NCBI GenBank assembly: GCA_902787575.1
Contig: CADAGX010000006.1
Location: 1-64,000 of the forward strand
Origin: an uncultured Bacteroidales bacterium
GTDB lineage: Bacteria > Bacteroidota > Bacteroidia > Bacteroidales > Bacteroidaceae
DNA length: 64,000 nt
Direction of reading: 5' to 3'
The position numbers and the translations under genes were made by a program. Below the pieces are notes generated by a model. The model searched no databases and was not told the origin of the DNA. It was given only the letters and a program-made list of their open reading frames with translations. Positions 9,801-17,245 of the stretch are shown piece by piece. Positions within the stretch are counted from its first letter, which is position 1, and every line of letters starts with the position of its first letter.

Positions 9801-9968
9801 CTCGAAGTCTATACGCTGGGTGGCACCTTGGCCATGCGGCAGCAAGTCCACTTGCGAGGCGGAACGGCCATGGTGGGCCTTGGCTCCTTGGCTCCCGCCA
9901 CCTACGTAGCCCGCCTGACGGACAGTCGTGGAAATACGTGCTCCCTCCGTTTTTGTTTATCGAACTGA
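6882..9968 (+). CDS. Large secreted CotH-kinase / lamin-tail-domain protein with probable T9SS sorting tail
   Basis: The 1028-residue product has a signal peptide (about 1-22, ends CAPAWAQS). Domains in order: a lamin-tail-like domain (about 27-150, starting LRINEVMAAN), a chitobiase-like beta segment (about 170-250), a CotH-kinase-like domain (about 260-620) with NDDWPQNNLKAWR and FIIYDLDHSF as the presumed acidic active-site region, a second lamin-tail-like domain (about 757-900, starting LVINEVSAAN), and a beta-rich C-terminus resembling a type A T9SS sorting domain (LEVYTLGGTL then GLGSLAPATYVARL). A C/G-rich palindromic repeat is translated in frame at about residues 733-746. The ATG at 6882 is preferred to a TTG at 6870. 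CotH proteins can phosphorylate proteins; the substrate here is unknown. Confidence 0.85.
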   Translation: MSIRRFIAGMLWLAACAPAWAQSYTGLRINEVMAANIDQTLDASGNYGCWVELYNTGSQTLNLQGLWVTDDLQQLRKARITFDCPVPGHSFAVLWFGHYDYVFSPRQLPMTLDADGGTVCLSTAEGRVVCAASYPPSISRCSWARTRDATGTWQYTDTPTPAASNSGSHFAETRLPAPEVSHESQIFSRPLDVQVAIPPGATLRYTTDGTTPTASHGEVSADGRFVLTTTRVYRFALFSDSELASPVVTRSFIRKAMNSNIPIVSIVTDPDHLYSAQWGVFTKGVNGRRGKGAGDPCNWNMDWDRPVNVEYFDRDGRCLLNMEAELSRCGGHSKGFTPYSFKLKATKRFEHQNFFPHQFFSDCPYLKHRGLQFRCGGNDYTYRLKDAALQTIVRTSGLDVDLQDYQPVCHYINGRFMGTINMREPNNRLNVYAHYGLDEDEIDLYEIDCDSGYVQMCGTPDAWRQLVALSARASDAKVYDQIRQLLHIDEFCNYMAVQLYLGNDDWPQNNLKAWRPIGPDGRFRFIIYDLDHSFASGNPFSRFAERQWHTFCQLYDVPDGTQHLRREVEVVPLFVNLLRNSSFRQHFITAFTLVAGSVFESKRCQTVVSRCASIAAPMQVRESGYPGRNTSPAPMAEEVLTALEGRSARMHAYLRAYSPFGLSQAQSLSLQFRSNIPQARFTLNGQPVPTGTFSGTVYLPCRLSVQAPAGWRFVGWYQEDTLLETSPQLTLNSPLPREGSGVGLLLARFERGELAVPPLVINEVSAANSIFVNDRYEKRDWVEIYNTTSAAVSLRGLYLTDDASQLRKCRLGEQADSAQATLPAGGFAVVWCDGESAPSLSRGLHANFRLSNTDGSCVILSAPDLSWSDTLVYCQHDGRQSVGRVPDGCRQLRVLQRPTICVSNLSDSYDLPFSVQPLLPTAIERVEMASYDRAQMATSRCDGNLRIVLSRGNLLLSVEDDGPDGLERAEWACLEVYTLGGTLAMRQQVHLRGGTAMVGLGSLAPATYVARLTDSRGNTCSLRFCLSN
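9076..9113 (+). repeat. C/G-rich palindromic dispersed repeat, copy 1 (inside CotH gene)
   Basis: CCCCTCCC (9081-9088) and GGGAGGGG (9091-9098) form a perfect 8-bp hairpin with a two-base loop, followed by AGGGGTGGGGCTT. Two further copies lie at about 14.23 and 18.98 kb. It is translated as SPLPREGSGVGL. Confidence 0.7.
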
Positions 9969-10117
9969 ATTGTGCAGCAAGTGGGGGAAAGGATTCTTTT
10001 TTCCCCGAATGTTTGCTTTTCTGTAGCTTTTTCTGTATTTTAGCGCTCGAAATAGTACGAAACGACCAATTCTGAGCACTGAAAACAATACTTAAATAAA
10101 CCTTACATCAAACGCAA

Positions 10118-13100
10118 ATGAAACGGATATTACTTTTCTTCCTGATGGTGTGCCCCTTGGCCGGCACAGCTATCCGAGCCGAGTTGCAGCGAGACGCTGA
10201 GGGCTTCTACCTGATTGGCACTGCCGGGGAACTAGTGGAATTCTCGGCCATGACAAACGACAAGTCGAACGACGCGAACAGACTGCTCTGCGCCCGACTG
10301 ACGGCTGACATAGACCTGAGCGGCGTGGCCAACTTTGCGCCCATCGGCTCGCACATGGACATCGACTTGGTGACGGGCATGACCGTGAAGGACTGGGACT
10401 ACCGCGGCACGTTCGACGGACAGGGGCACGTGGTGAGCAACCTGCGCATCAGCAATGCCAACGGCACGGAGGTGGGCTTCTTCAGCCGCACCATTGATGC
10501 CACCATCCGCAATCTGGGCATCGTGAACGCCACTGTGGTGAGCACAAGCAAGATTCGCGCAGGAGTGCTGGCCGGAATAGTGCTGCGAGGCAGCGTGGAG
10601 AACTGCTATACGGCGGGCAGCCTTTCGGTGGAGACGGAGCACGAGGAGCGGGGCGCGCTGGTGGGCTCCTTCCAGCAGAACTTCGGAGGTAGCGGACAGC
10701 CCATGCGCTGCTGCTTCACCACGGGCGAGCAGGCTCTGGGCAATGTGGACGGAGCGCTGGAACTGGTGTTCGAGGGCGAAGACGTGGAGCGCATGGGGCC
10801 CACAGGCGAGCTGTGCTATGTGCTGAACGGCGACCAGAGGGTAACGACCTGGCGCCAGACGCTGGGCGTGGATGCGCTGCCCACGCTGGACGCCACGCAC
10901 CGCGTGGTCTATGGCAACGGACAGCTGCTATGCGACGGCTCGCCAGTGGAGGGCACCGAACTGACGTACAGCAACGAGAATACTTCCGTGCGGCCGCCTC
11001 ACGAGTTTGACACAGACGGATACTGCGTGGTCTGCGGTGCGGACGCGGGCTTCATGCAGCCGGCAGCCGACGGATGGTATGAGGTGGAGACGCCCGTGCA
11101 GCTGCGATACATCAGCCGCTTTGTGAACGCAGGTCACCCGCGCATCAACATCCGACTGATGAACGACTTGGAGATGGGTGGCATAGAGAACTTCCCGCCC
11201 ATCGGCTACTACGACGACTTCGGACAGCAGACGCCCTTCCAAGGCGTGTTCGACGGACAGAGGCACATACTGACGAACCTTCACGTGAATCCGGCAGACG
11301 GACAGGAGGTGGGCCTCTTCGGTCGTATCAATGGCGGCGGAGAGCTGAAGAATCTGGGCATCGTGGGGGCCGACGTCTCGAGCCAGCAGGGCATTCGCGC
11401 AGGTATCTTCGCAGGCGAGATTCACGCCTGCAAGGTCTCGGACTGCTTCTCGGCTGGTGCGCTCAGCATCAGTTCCGTAAGGCTGGGCGGCGACGGACTG
11501 CCTACCCCCGGCCAGATGGGTGGCATAGCAGGCGAGGCAATCGATGCCACGTTCACGAACTGCTACACGCTCTACGAGAAGATAGTGGGCGGCGAGGGCA
11601 CCAAGCTGCAGAACTCCTACTTCGGCGAGCAGGCCCTGCTGGATGCGCTCTCGGGCGCGCTCTGCTACAACCTGAACGGGCAGACGTTCGAGGGTGCCAC
11701 GTGGTTCCAGACGCTCGGCACGGACGACTATCCCACTTGGGACAAGACGCACGGACTGGTCTATATGACCGAAGGCGGCGAATACGCATGCGCAGTGACG
11801 CCTGAGGATTACGCCCAGCTGGTGGAGGCCGTGGTGGCACAGCAGACAGCCTACTGGGAGAACGCTGCCGCCTCGCGCAGCCTCATACAGACGTACCTGC
11901 AGAGCCTCGACGCGCTGAAGGCCGTCTCGTACACCGAATTCCTGACGGCTTATGCCGCACTCGATGGGCAGCGCAAGGCACTGACCGAGTCGGTGCAGGC
12001 GTGGGCCGACTACGAGGCCAAGGTGGACGAGATAAAGACCTACCTGACCGAGAACGTGGGCTACTCGGGCGGCGAGTATGACCGACTGATGGCCTACCTT
12101 GAAGACGATGTGCTGCCGGGCGAGGATTTCCCACACGGCTCCTATACGCAGATTTCCGAAATCTTCGCACTCAGCACAGACGAGATAAAGGAGGAGACGA
12201 AGTTCGTGGAGGCACTGTTTGCCGAGATGCTCGAGAGGAGCTACCCAGCTGGACAAGACCTGACGAAACTGCTGGTGAACGCCGACTTCATGGATAAGCT
12301 GAACGGATGGACCTTCGCTACGGGCTCGGGCACCGTGTCGAATGCCAACAACTCCATCGAACACAAACGCTACGTCACCATCAAGCAGGACGTGGACATG
12401 AGCCAGACGGTGAGCGGACTGAAGCCCGGCATCTACGAGGTGCGACTGGGCGGACTGACCGTGCAACGCAACATTACCGACCCGCAGACCATCGGACAGT
12501 ACAACTACGGAGGCTTCATTTACGCAAACGAGCATCAGAACTACCTGCAGACGAAGTACAGCGACCTGCTCGGCGAAGACGACATAGACCGCGCCACCGA
12601 ACTGGGCTTCAACACCAAGCGCTTCTCGCTCTGCTATGACGAGGAAAACAACGAGTTGGGATACGCTCCTATACATGGCATCGGACTGAGCTTCGCAGCC
12701 GACATGGGTCTCTACGACAACCGCATTCTGGTGAACGTCACTGACTCGGTGCTGAAGATTGGCGTCCGGAACAATAAGTCGTTGCGTGGCGACAACTGGA
12801 CACTGCTCACCAAGGTGTCGCTCATCTATCAGGGCGAGATGGAGAACGCCCACGCACTGGAAGCAATGGATGGCGTGCTCGAGTCGATGGTGGAGCGTGC
12901 CGCCTACATGGTGGAGGACTACGAGTCCGACTACATCGAATACTCCGACGCTCCCAACTACGACCGCCATCTCGATGCCGAACTCAGCGCACTGATGGCC
13001 GCAGCGCGGACCGCCACCACAGGAGCGCAGAAGTACGAACTCATCGGTCGCTTCTCTGAACTCTTCGGCCGCATCCTCAGCTGCAAGCAGGCCTACGAAC

Positions 13101-14215
13101 GGCTGATGGCCGTAAACGAGGAAGTGGGCGACGTCTATGGCATCTACACCTCGGCCGAGGAGCAAGTGAAGTTCCAGACAGAGGTGTCCGAGAAGATAGT
13201 GGACCTCTTCTCCGAAGGCATCACCAGCCAGGCAGACGTGGAGGCACTCACACGCCAGCTTCTGGCCGACGAGACTTATGTGCGATACAACGGCCTCACA
13301 CCCGAACTGGTGAACGGCGTCTATCAAATCGCCAAGCCGCTCAACCTCGTCTGGTTCAGCCGCCGAGTGAACATGGGCTTCGGACATCCCGACTCCTCGC
13401 CCGAAGCCGCCTATAGGAACATCAATGCAGCGCTCACGAACGACATAGACATGGCAGGCATCGAAGGTTTCATACCCATCGGACAGCACATCGACCCCGT
13501 GGAAGGATTGGTGGAAGGTCGCGACTGGGACTACCGCGGCACGTTCGACGGACAGGGACACGTCATCCGCAACCTCTCCATTCAGTGCTCCGACTACGGC
13601 GAGGCTGGCTTCTTCGGCCGCACCTGCGACGCCACTATCTGTAACCTCGGCTTCGAGAACGCCACAATCGTCAGCACCAATGCCATCCGAGCCGGAGTAC
13701 TGGCCGGCATCGTGCTGCGTGGCCGCGTGGAGAACGTCTTCACCATTGGCGACATCACCATCAGCACCGAGAATCCCGAGAAGGGCGGACTCGCGGGCAG
13801 CGTCCTCTCGTTTGGCAACACAGCCATCGTGCGCAGCTGCTTCACCACCTCCGAGACACTGCTCACGGTCAACGAACAGTTCATGCCCAGCCTCATCAAC
13901 TGCTATGCAGCCGACGAAGTGGCCCGCATGGCACCCACTGGCGAGCTGTGCTATGCACTCAATGCTGGCGAGACAGAGAACGTAGCCTGGTATCAGACCC
14001 TCGCCTCCGATCCCTATCCCGTACTGGACAGCACGCACAAAGTGGTCTTCAAGCGCACCGAAGACGGCACGTTCTACAATCTCGAGGACGCCATCCAAAC
14101 GCCAACAGCCAATAACCAATGGCCAACAGCCATCTACGACCTCTCCGGCCGCCGCGTGCAGCGTACCGCCAAGGGTGTGTATATAGTAAATGGTAAGAAA
14201 CAAGTGGTGAAATAA
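10118..14215 (+). CDS. Giant secreted GLUG-like repeat protein with T9SS-type C-terminal tail
   Basis: The 1365-residue product carries a signal peptide (about 1-21). Three homologous modules occur at about residues 25-270, 300-550 and 1060-1305, each containing NDIDMxG or ADIDLSG, then (R)GTFDGQGHxxxNL, a GFFGRT-like strand and an IRAGVLAG strand, which resembles GLUG-motif beta-strand repeats. Between modules two and three lie a helical segment (about 560-710, rich in Ala, Glu and Tyr) and a jelly-roll-like domain (about 720-890, starting TKLLVNADFMDKLNGW). The C-terminus (IYDLSGRRVQ, then GVYIVNGKKQVVK) resembles a T9SS type A sorting signal, so surface secretion is likely. The function is unknown; adhesion or glycan binding is plausible. 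Confidence 0.8.
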   Translation: MKRILLFFLMVCPLAGTAIRAELQRDAEGFYLIGTAGELVEFSAMTNDKSNDANRLLCARLTADIDLSGVANFAPIGSHMDIDLVTGMTVKDWDYRGTFDGQGHVVSNLRISNANGTEVGFFSRTIDATIRNLGIVNATVVSTSKIRAGVLAGIVLRGSVENCYTAGSLSVETEHEERGALVGSFQQNFGGSGQPMRCCFTTGEQALGNVDGALELVFEGEDVERMGPTGELCYVLNGDQRVTTWRQTLGVDALPTLDATHRVVYGNGQLLCDGSPVEGTELTYSNENTSVRPPHEFDTDGYCVVCGADAGFMQPAADGWYEVETPVQLRYISRFVNAGHPRINIRLMNDLEMGGIENFPPIGYYDDFGQQTPFQGVFDGQRHILTNLHVNPADGQEVGLFGRINGGGELKNLGIVGADVSSQQGIRAGIFAGEIHACKVSDCFSAGALSISSVRLGGDGLPTPGQMGGIAGEAIDATFTNCYTLYEKIVGGEGTKLQNSYFGEQALLDALSGALCYNLNGQTFEGATWFQTLGTDDYPTWDKTHGLVYMTEGGEYACAVTPEDYAQLVEAVVAQQTAYWENAAASRSLIQTYLQSLDALKAVSYTEFLTAYAALDGQRKALTESVQAWADYEAKVDEIKTYLTENVGYSGGEYDRLMAYLEDDVLPGEDFPHGSYTQISEIFALSTDEIKEETKFVEALFAEMLERSYPAGQDLTKLLVNADFMDKLNGWTFATGSGTVSNANNSIEHKRYVTIKQDVDMSQTVSGLKPGIYEVRLGGLTVQRNITDPQTIGQYNYGGFIYANEHQNYLQTKYSDLLGEDDIDRATELGFNTKRFSLCYDEENNELGYAPIHGIGLSFAADMGLYDNRILVNVTDSVLKIGVRNNKSLRGDNWTLLTKVSLIYQGEMENAHALEAMDGVLESMVERAAYMVEDYESDYIEYSDAPNYDRHLDAELSALMAAARTATTGAQKYELIGRFSELFGRILSCKQAYERLMAVNEEVGDVYGIYTSAEEQVKFQTEVSEKIVDLFSEGITSQADVEALTRQLLADETYVRYNGLTPELVNGVYQIAKPLNLVWFSRRVNMGFGHPDSSPEAAYRNINAALTNDIDMAGIEGFIPIGQHIDPVEGLVEGRDWDYRGTFDGQGHVIRNLSIQCSDYGEAGFFGRTCDATICNLGFENATIVSTNAIRAGVLAGIVLRGRVENVFTIGDITISTENPEKGGLAGSVLSFGNTAIVRSCFTTSETLLTVNEQFMPSLINCYAADEVARMAPTGELCYALNAGETENVAWYQTLASDPYPVLDSTHKVVFKRTEDGTFYNLEDAIQTPTANNQWPTAIYDLSGRRVQRTAKGVYIVNGKKQVVK
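14101..14135 (+). repeat. Heptanucleotide tandem repeat inside the GLUG-protein gene
   Basis: Five consecutive heptamers read GCCAACA, GCCAATA, ACCAATG, GCCAACA, GCCATCT. They encode the linker just before the C-terminal sorting tail. A different heptamer repeat (ACTATGN) lies at 17208-17242. Confidence 0.6.
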
Positions 14216-14225
14216 CAAAACCCAA

Positions 14226-14262
14226 TAGCCCCTCCCCCTAATCCTCTTTAGAGGGAGGGGCA
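14226..14262 (+). repeat. C/G-rich palindromic dispersed repeat, copy 2 (intergenic hairpin)
   Basis: GCCCCTCCC (14228-14236) pairs with GGGAGGGGC (14253-14261), with an inner CTAA/TTAG pair and a six-base loop. It is related to the copies in the CotH gene and nadK. Its position just after a stop codon suggests it may also act in termination or processing, though only a short A-rich stretch follows. Confidence 0.65.
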
Positions 14263-14287
14263 TAAAAACATTTACAGGCTTATATTT

Positions 14288-16393
14288 ATGAGGACTCTTC
14301 TCCTTTCCCTTTCTTTCCTCCTCTTGCTGGCAGGCTGTAAGGAAGAAGTGGACACGTCGACACGGTATGTCTTCAAGTACGACACGGTACTTACCTACCT
14401 GCAGAAGCATCCGCAGTACTCCGACTACGTGTCCTTGCTGGGCAAGGTGCCTGCCGGTCCCATCTCGTCATCCACCCTTGTGCAACTATTGTCGGCTCGA
14501 GGCAACTACACCGTCTTCGCACCCACCAACCAGGCCATCCAGCTCTACCTCGATTCGCTCCTCTCCACGGGGCTCATCTCCGAGGCCAGCTGGGCTGGCT
14601 TCCCCGACAGCACTACGCTCGACTCCATCCGCCGTGTCATTGCCTATAACAGCATCATCAACAGTGGCGACGAGCTCGACCCCTATCGCACCAACGACTT
14701 CCCGCCATCCAACAGCGGCGAGTTCCCGCTCTCCAATATGTACGACCGCAAACTCGTGGTCAACTATTCGCGCAATCCCGACAGCCTCTGGATAAACGGA
14801 GCCTCGATGGATACCCGCAACCGCGACATCCTCACCATCAATGGCATCATACACAGCATGAACGGAGTGGTCGCACCGTCCAACAACACGCTGGGCTACC
14901 TCCTCCAGAGCATCATCAAGCGTCGCCTGCGTGGCTACTACGTCTCCGCCATGCTTGCCAAGGCCGTCGGCCTGCTGGACACCCTCTCCGTCTATCGCGA
15001 TGACACCTACGAGAATCTCCATCAGACACACATCCTGCCCGAGTTCATCGCCCACACCTCGGGCATCGGCTACACCAAGGGCGTCCTGCCCGAGCATCGC
15101 TACTATGGCTACACCTTCTTTGCCGAGACCGACTCCTTCTGGACTGCCCGGCTGGGCAAGGACGCGTTCGATATCACACCGGCCGACGTACAGGCCTATC
15201 TCGTCTCAGAGGGCATCTATCCCGAAGGAAAGGCCAACACCGACTATAGTCAGCCCGACAACCTGCTCAACCTCTTTGTCACCTACCACTTTCTGCCCAT
15301 GCGACTGGCTGCCGACCGCTTTGTCCTCCACTGGAACGAGAAAGGCTACAGCACCTCGCTCAAGCAACCATCCGTCGTGCAGTACGACTACTACACCACC
15401 ATGGGCAAGCGTCGCCTCATGAAGTTCCTCGAGAGCGCCGAGTCCAACGGTGTCTTCATCAATCGCTTCCCGAAGATCGACAGTGGTCGTCACGGAACGT
15501 ACCACGAGCTCTCTTGCGACCCGTCCCGTCAGGGCATCCTCGTCCAGACACCTGAGACCAGCGGCGAGTTTAACGTCCGCAACGGCATCATCTACCCCCT
15601 CTCTCAGCTGCTCGCCTACACCCAGGACGTCCGCAACGACCTTCATCGCGAGCGCATCCGCTGGGACATCTGCGCCCAGTTCCCCGAGTTCATGAACAAC
15701 GACCTCCGCCTCCAGTACTACAAACGCTCCACGCGCACTGGCATAGCACCTAGCACCGTCTATCCCTATCTCGACGACTGCTGGATAGAAGACGACAGCT
15801 ATTTCTTCTACTATAACGGCTACGACGAGTCGATGAAGAACTACCAGGGCGACGAACTCAACATCCGAGGCAACCTCGACGTCACCTTCCGCCTTCCGCC
15901 CGTGCCAGCTCGTGGAACTTACGAACTGCGCTTCAATATACAGAGCGACGGCTACAACCGCGGCATGGTACAGTTCTACTGGGGCAGCGACCGCCAGCGG
16001 CTGGCACCCATGGGTATACCAATGGACATCCGCATGAGCGGCCTCGAGCGGCGTACCACGGCCGGCACCTTCCCCAGCAACGTAGGGTGGGAGGCCGACA
16101 CAGACGATGACGACTACAATTCCGAGGTGGACAAGAAGATGCGCAACGCCGGCTTCATGAAGGGAGCCGAACTCTATTGCGACGGCGGTTCGGGCGGTTC
16201 CAAGATGGCGCGTGCCGACCCACTCATCATACGGCGCATCATTGTGCGGCAACCCATGGACCCCGACCAGACCTATTACATCCGCTTCAAGTCTGTGCTC
16301 GACGACCCCAGCCGCGAGTTCTATGTCGATTACCTTGAATACTGCCCCAAGGAAGTGTACGACAACCCCTATACGCCCGAGGATATCTGGTGA
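14288..16393 (+). CDS. Fasciclin-domain lipoprotein
   Basis: The 701-residue product has a lipoprotein signal (LLLLAGC, lipid-modified Cys17). A FAS1 domain follows at about residues 28-200, with the typical NYTVFAPTNQAIQLYL and ILTINGIIHSMNGVV motifs, and a second FAS1-like region lies at about 215-450. A C-terminal beta-sandwich-like part (about 520-701) follows. Such lipoproteins are common surface components in Bacteroidetes, often near glycan-utilisation genes, but no SusC/SusD pair is next to this one. It follows the GLUG-like gene by 72 bases and probably belongs to the same surface-protein cluster. Direct ligand or role cannot be inferred. Confidence 0.85.
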   Translation: MRTLLLSLSFLLLLAGCKEEVDTSTRYVFKYDTVLTYLQKHPQYSDYVSLLGKVPAGPISSSTLVQLLSARGNYTVFAPTNQAIQLYLDSLLSTGLISEASWAGFPDSTTLDSIRRVIAYNSIINSGDELDPYRTNDFPPSNSGEFPLSNMYDRKLVVNYSRNPDSLWINGASMDTRNRDILTINGIIHSMNGVVAPSNNTLGYLLQSIIKRRLRGYYVSAMLAKAVGLLDTLSVYRDDTYENLHQTHILPEFIAHTSGIGYTKGVLPEHRYYGYTFFAETDSFWTARLGKDAFDITPADVQAYLVSEGIYPEGKANTDYSQPDNLLNLFVTYHFLPMRLAADRFVLHWNEKGYSTSLKQPSVVQYDYYTTMGKRRLMKFLESAESNGVFINRFPKIDSGRHGTYHELSCDPSRQGILVQTPETSGEFNVRNGIIYPLSQLLAYTQDVRNDLHRERIRWDICAQFPEFMNNDLRLQYYKRSTRTGIAPSTVYPYLDDCWIEDDSYFFYYNGYDESMKNYQGDELNIRGNLDVTFRLPPVPARGTYELRFNIQSDGYNRGMVQFYWGSDRQRLAPMGIPMDIRMSGLERRTTAGTFPSNVGWEADTDDDDYNSEVDKKMRNAGFMKGAELYCDGGSGGSKMARADPLIIRRIIVRQPMDPDQTYYIRFKSVLDDPSREFYVDYLEYCPKEVYDNPYTPEDIW

Positions 16394-16451
16394 GCCGTGC
16401 CCGGATTAGAGATTAGGGCAAGTCCAGATTATGCACTATGAACGACGCACT

Positions 16452-16498
16452 AAGCCACACGCCGCAGAAGCCTACGCGACGTGTGGCTTTTCCTTTTG
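16452..16498 (+). terminator. Intrinsic terminator after the fasciclin lipoprotein gene
   Basis: AAGCCACACG (16452-16461) and CGTGTGGCTT (16480-16489) form a perfect 10-bp stem followed by a T-rich tract. The right arm contains the GCGACGTGTGGC word of the CGTGT-core repeat family. Confidence 0.75.
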
Positions 16499-16544
16499 TC
16501 TCACGTCGCAAAGTTAAGGCACCCGCCTGCTCTTTCACAAATAT

Positions 16545-16573
16545 CCTCCGCTTCGCTCCCTCAGAATGACACA
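16545..16573. repeat. Short REP-like element (CGCTTCGCTC...CAGAATGAC)
   Basis: The words CCGCTTCGCTCC and TCAGAATGACAC occur in succession. Elements of this kind (CTTCGCT followed by CAGAATGAC) recur in many bacterial genomes. Only one copy is seen here, so the assignment rests on resemblance. Confidence 0.4.
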
Positions 16574-16641
16574 AGAGACATGCATCGGACAGATATTACG
16601 GATTAATAACTAACTTTACAGAAGACAGATTCCGCTGTTGT

Positions 16642-16772
16642 CAACCTTTACAGGAAAACGACAACCATTTCAGGAATGATGTAAACGCTTTCAGGAATGT
16701 GTCAACTTGTTTAGTAAAACGACTGTCAGCTGCATCAGAAAAACAGTGAAAACAGTCAACTTAAATCAGGAA
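16642..16772 (+). repeat. Six iteron-like direct repeats, about 20-21 bp period
   Basis: Units related to CAACnnTTTCAGGAA start at 16642, 16662, 16683, 16703, 16727 and 16757, so the first four are 20-21 bases apart. Units one to three share the TTTnCAGGAA part; later units are more degenerate. Two helical turns of spacing is what iterons bound by an initiator or regulator would show, but no such gene is nearby. Confidence 0.55.
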
Positions 16773-16810
16773 AAGGCGGGATGGGTGACAAGATTTTTCA
16801 CAAAATGCGC

Positions 16811-16971
16811 GGTCATTTGGTCATTTGGTCATTTGGTCATTTTCGTTTTCAAAACGCACTTTTCTCTTATTATTAGTATAAATACTTAATATATAGATAT
16901 TTATAAAAATATAGGTGTTTTCCCACTTTTCGAATTTCAAAATGACCAAATGACCAAATGACCACGTGACC
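16811..16971. repeat. Large inverted repeat built of tandem GGTCATTT octamers
   Basis: Four perfect GGTCATTT octamers (16811-16842) face three perfect AAATGACC octamers (16940-16963) and one degenerate one (to 16971). This gives a 24-bp perfect inverted repeat, up to 32 bp with mismatches, around a 97-base AT-rich core. The layout resembles the ends of a small non-autonomous element, an origin-like structure, or a very strong bidirectional hairpin. Confidence 0.75.
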
Positions 16972-17207
16972 GCACAGAGTGGCCTAACTTGCTGATATTG
17001 CGTCTGTTGAATCGTTTGATGTGTGGTCATTATGGTCATTAAGCACAGCAAAAACGAGGAAAAAGGGTCATTTGCCCACCCTAAAACCCTACTTTTTTCG
17101 GCATTTTGGCACAAAAAACCGCTATTTTTCGAAGTTAAAAATAACCAAAAAATGCCTCCAAAACCCATTTTTTTGAGTTCAAAGCCCATTTTTTGAAGTC
17201 CATCCGA

Positions 17208-17242
17208 ACTATGGACTATGCACTATGAACTATGGACTATGA
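17208..17242. repeat. Heptanucleotide tandem repeat ACTATGN x5
   Basis: Five consecutive heptamers ACTATGG, ACTATGC, ACTATGA, ACTATGG and ACTATGA end four bases before the ABC-transporter stop codon. Short heptamer tandem repeats of this general kind are known from cyanobacteria; I do not know a name for this one. Confidence 0.75.
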
Positions 17243-17245
17243 ATA

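Larger units (their letters stand above)
16394..17245. other. Repeat-filled, AT-rich convergent intergenic island (about 850 bp)
   Basis: No credible gene lies here; the flanking genes converge. In order it holds a terminator hairpin, a short REP-like element, six degenerate 20-21 bp direct repeats, an inverted repeat built of GGTCATTT octamers around an AT-rich core, further scattered GGTCATT words (17035, 17044, 17076), two adjacent imperfect 20-bp repeats (17161-17200, AAAnCCCATTTTTTGA-like) and a heptamer repeat. The base composition is much more AT-rich than the neighbouring genes, which suggests a remnant of acquired DNA. No transposase or replication gene remains. Confidence 0.7.

Noticed and set aside
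10928..14410. Very long minus-strand open frame (1160 codons)
   Set aside because: It lies antisense to the GLUG-like gene and into the next one; codon bias of the real gene keeps this strand free of stops. No domain pattern is visible.
16707..16889. Short open frame across the repeat island
   Set aside because: It is translated from iteron and octamer repeats and shows no protein-like pattern.
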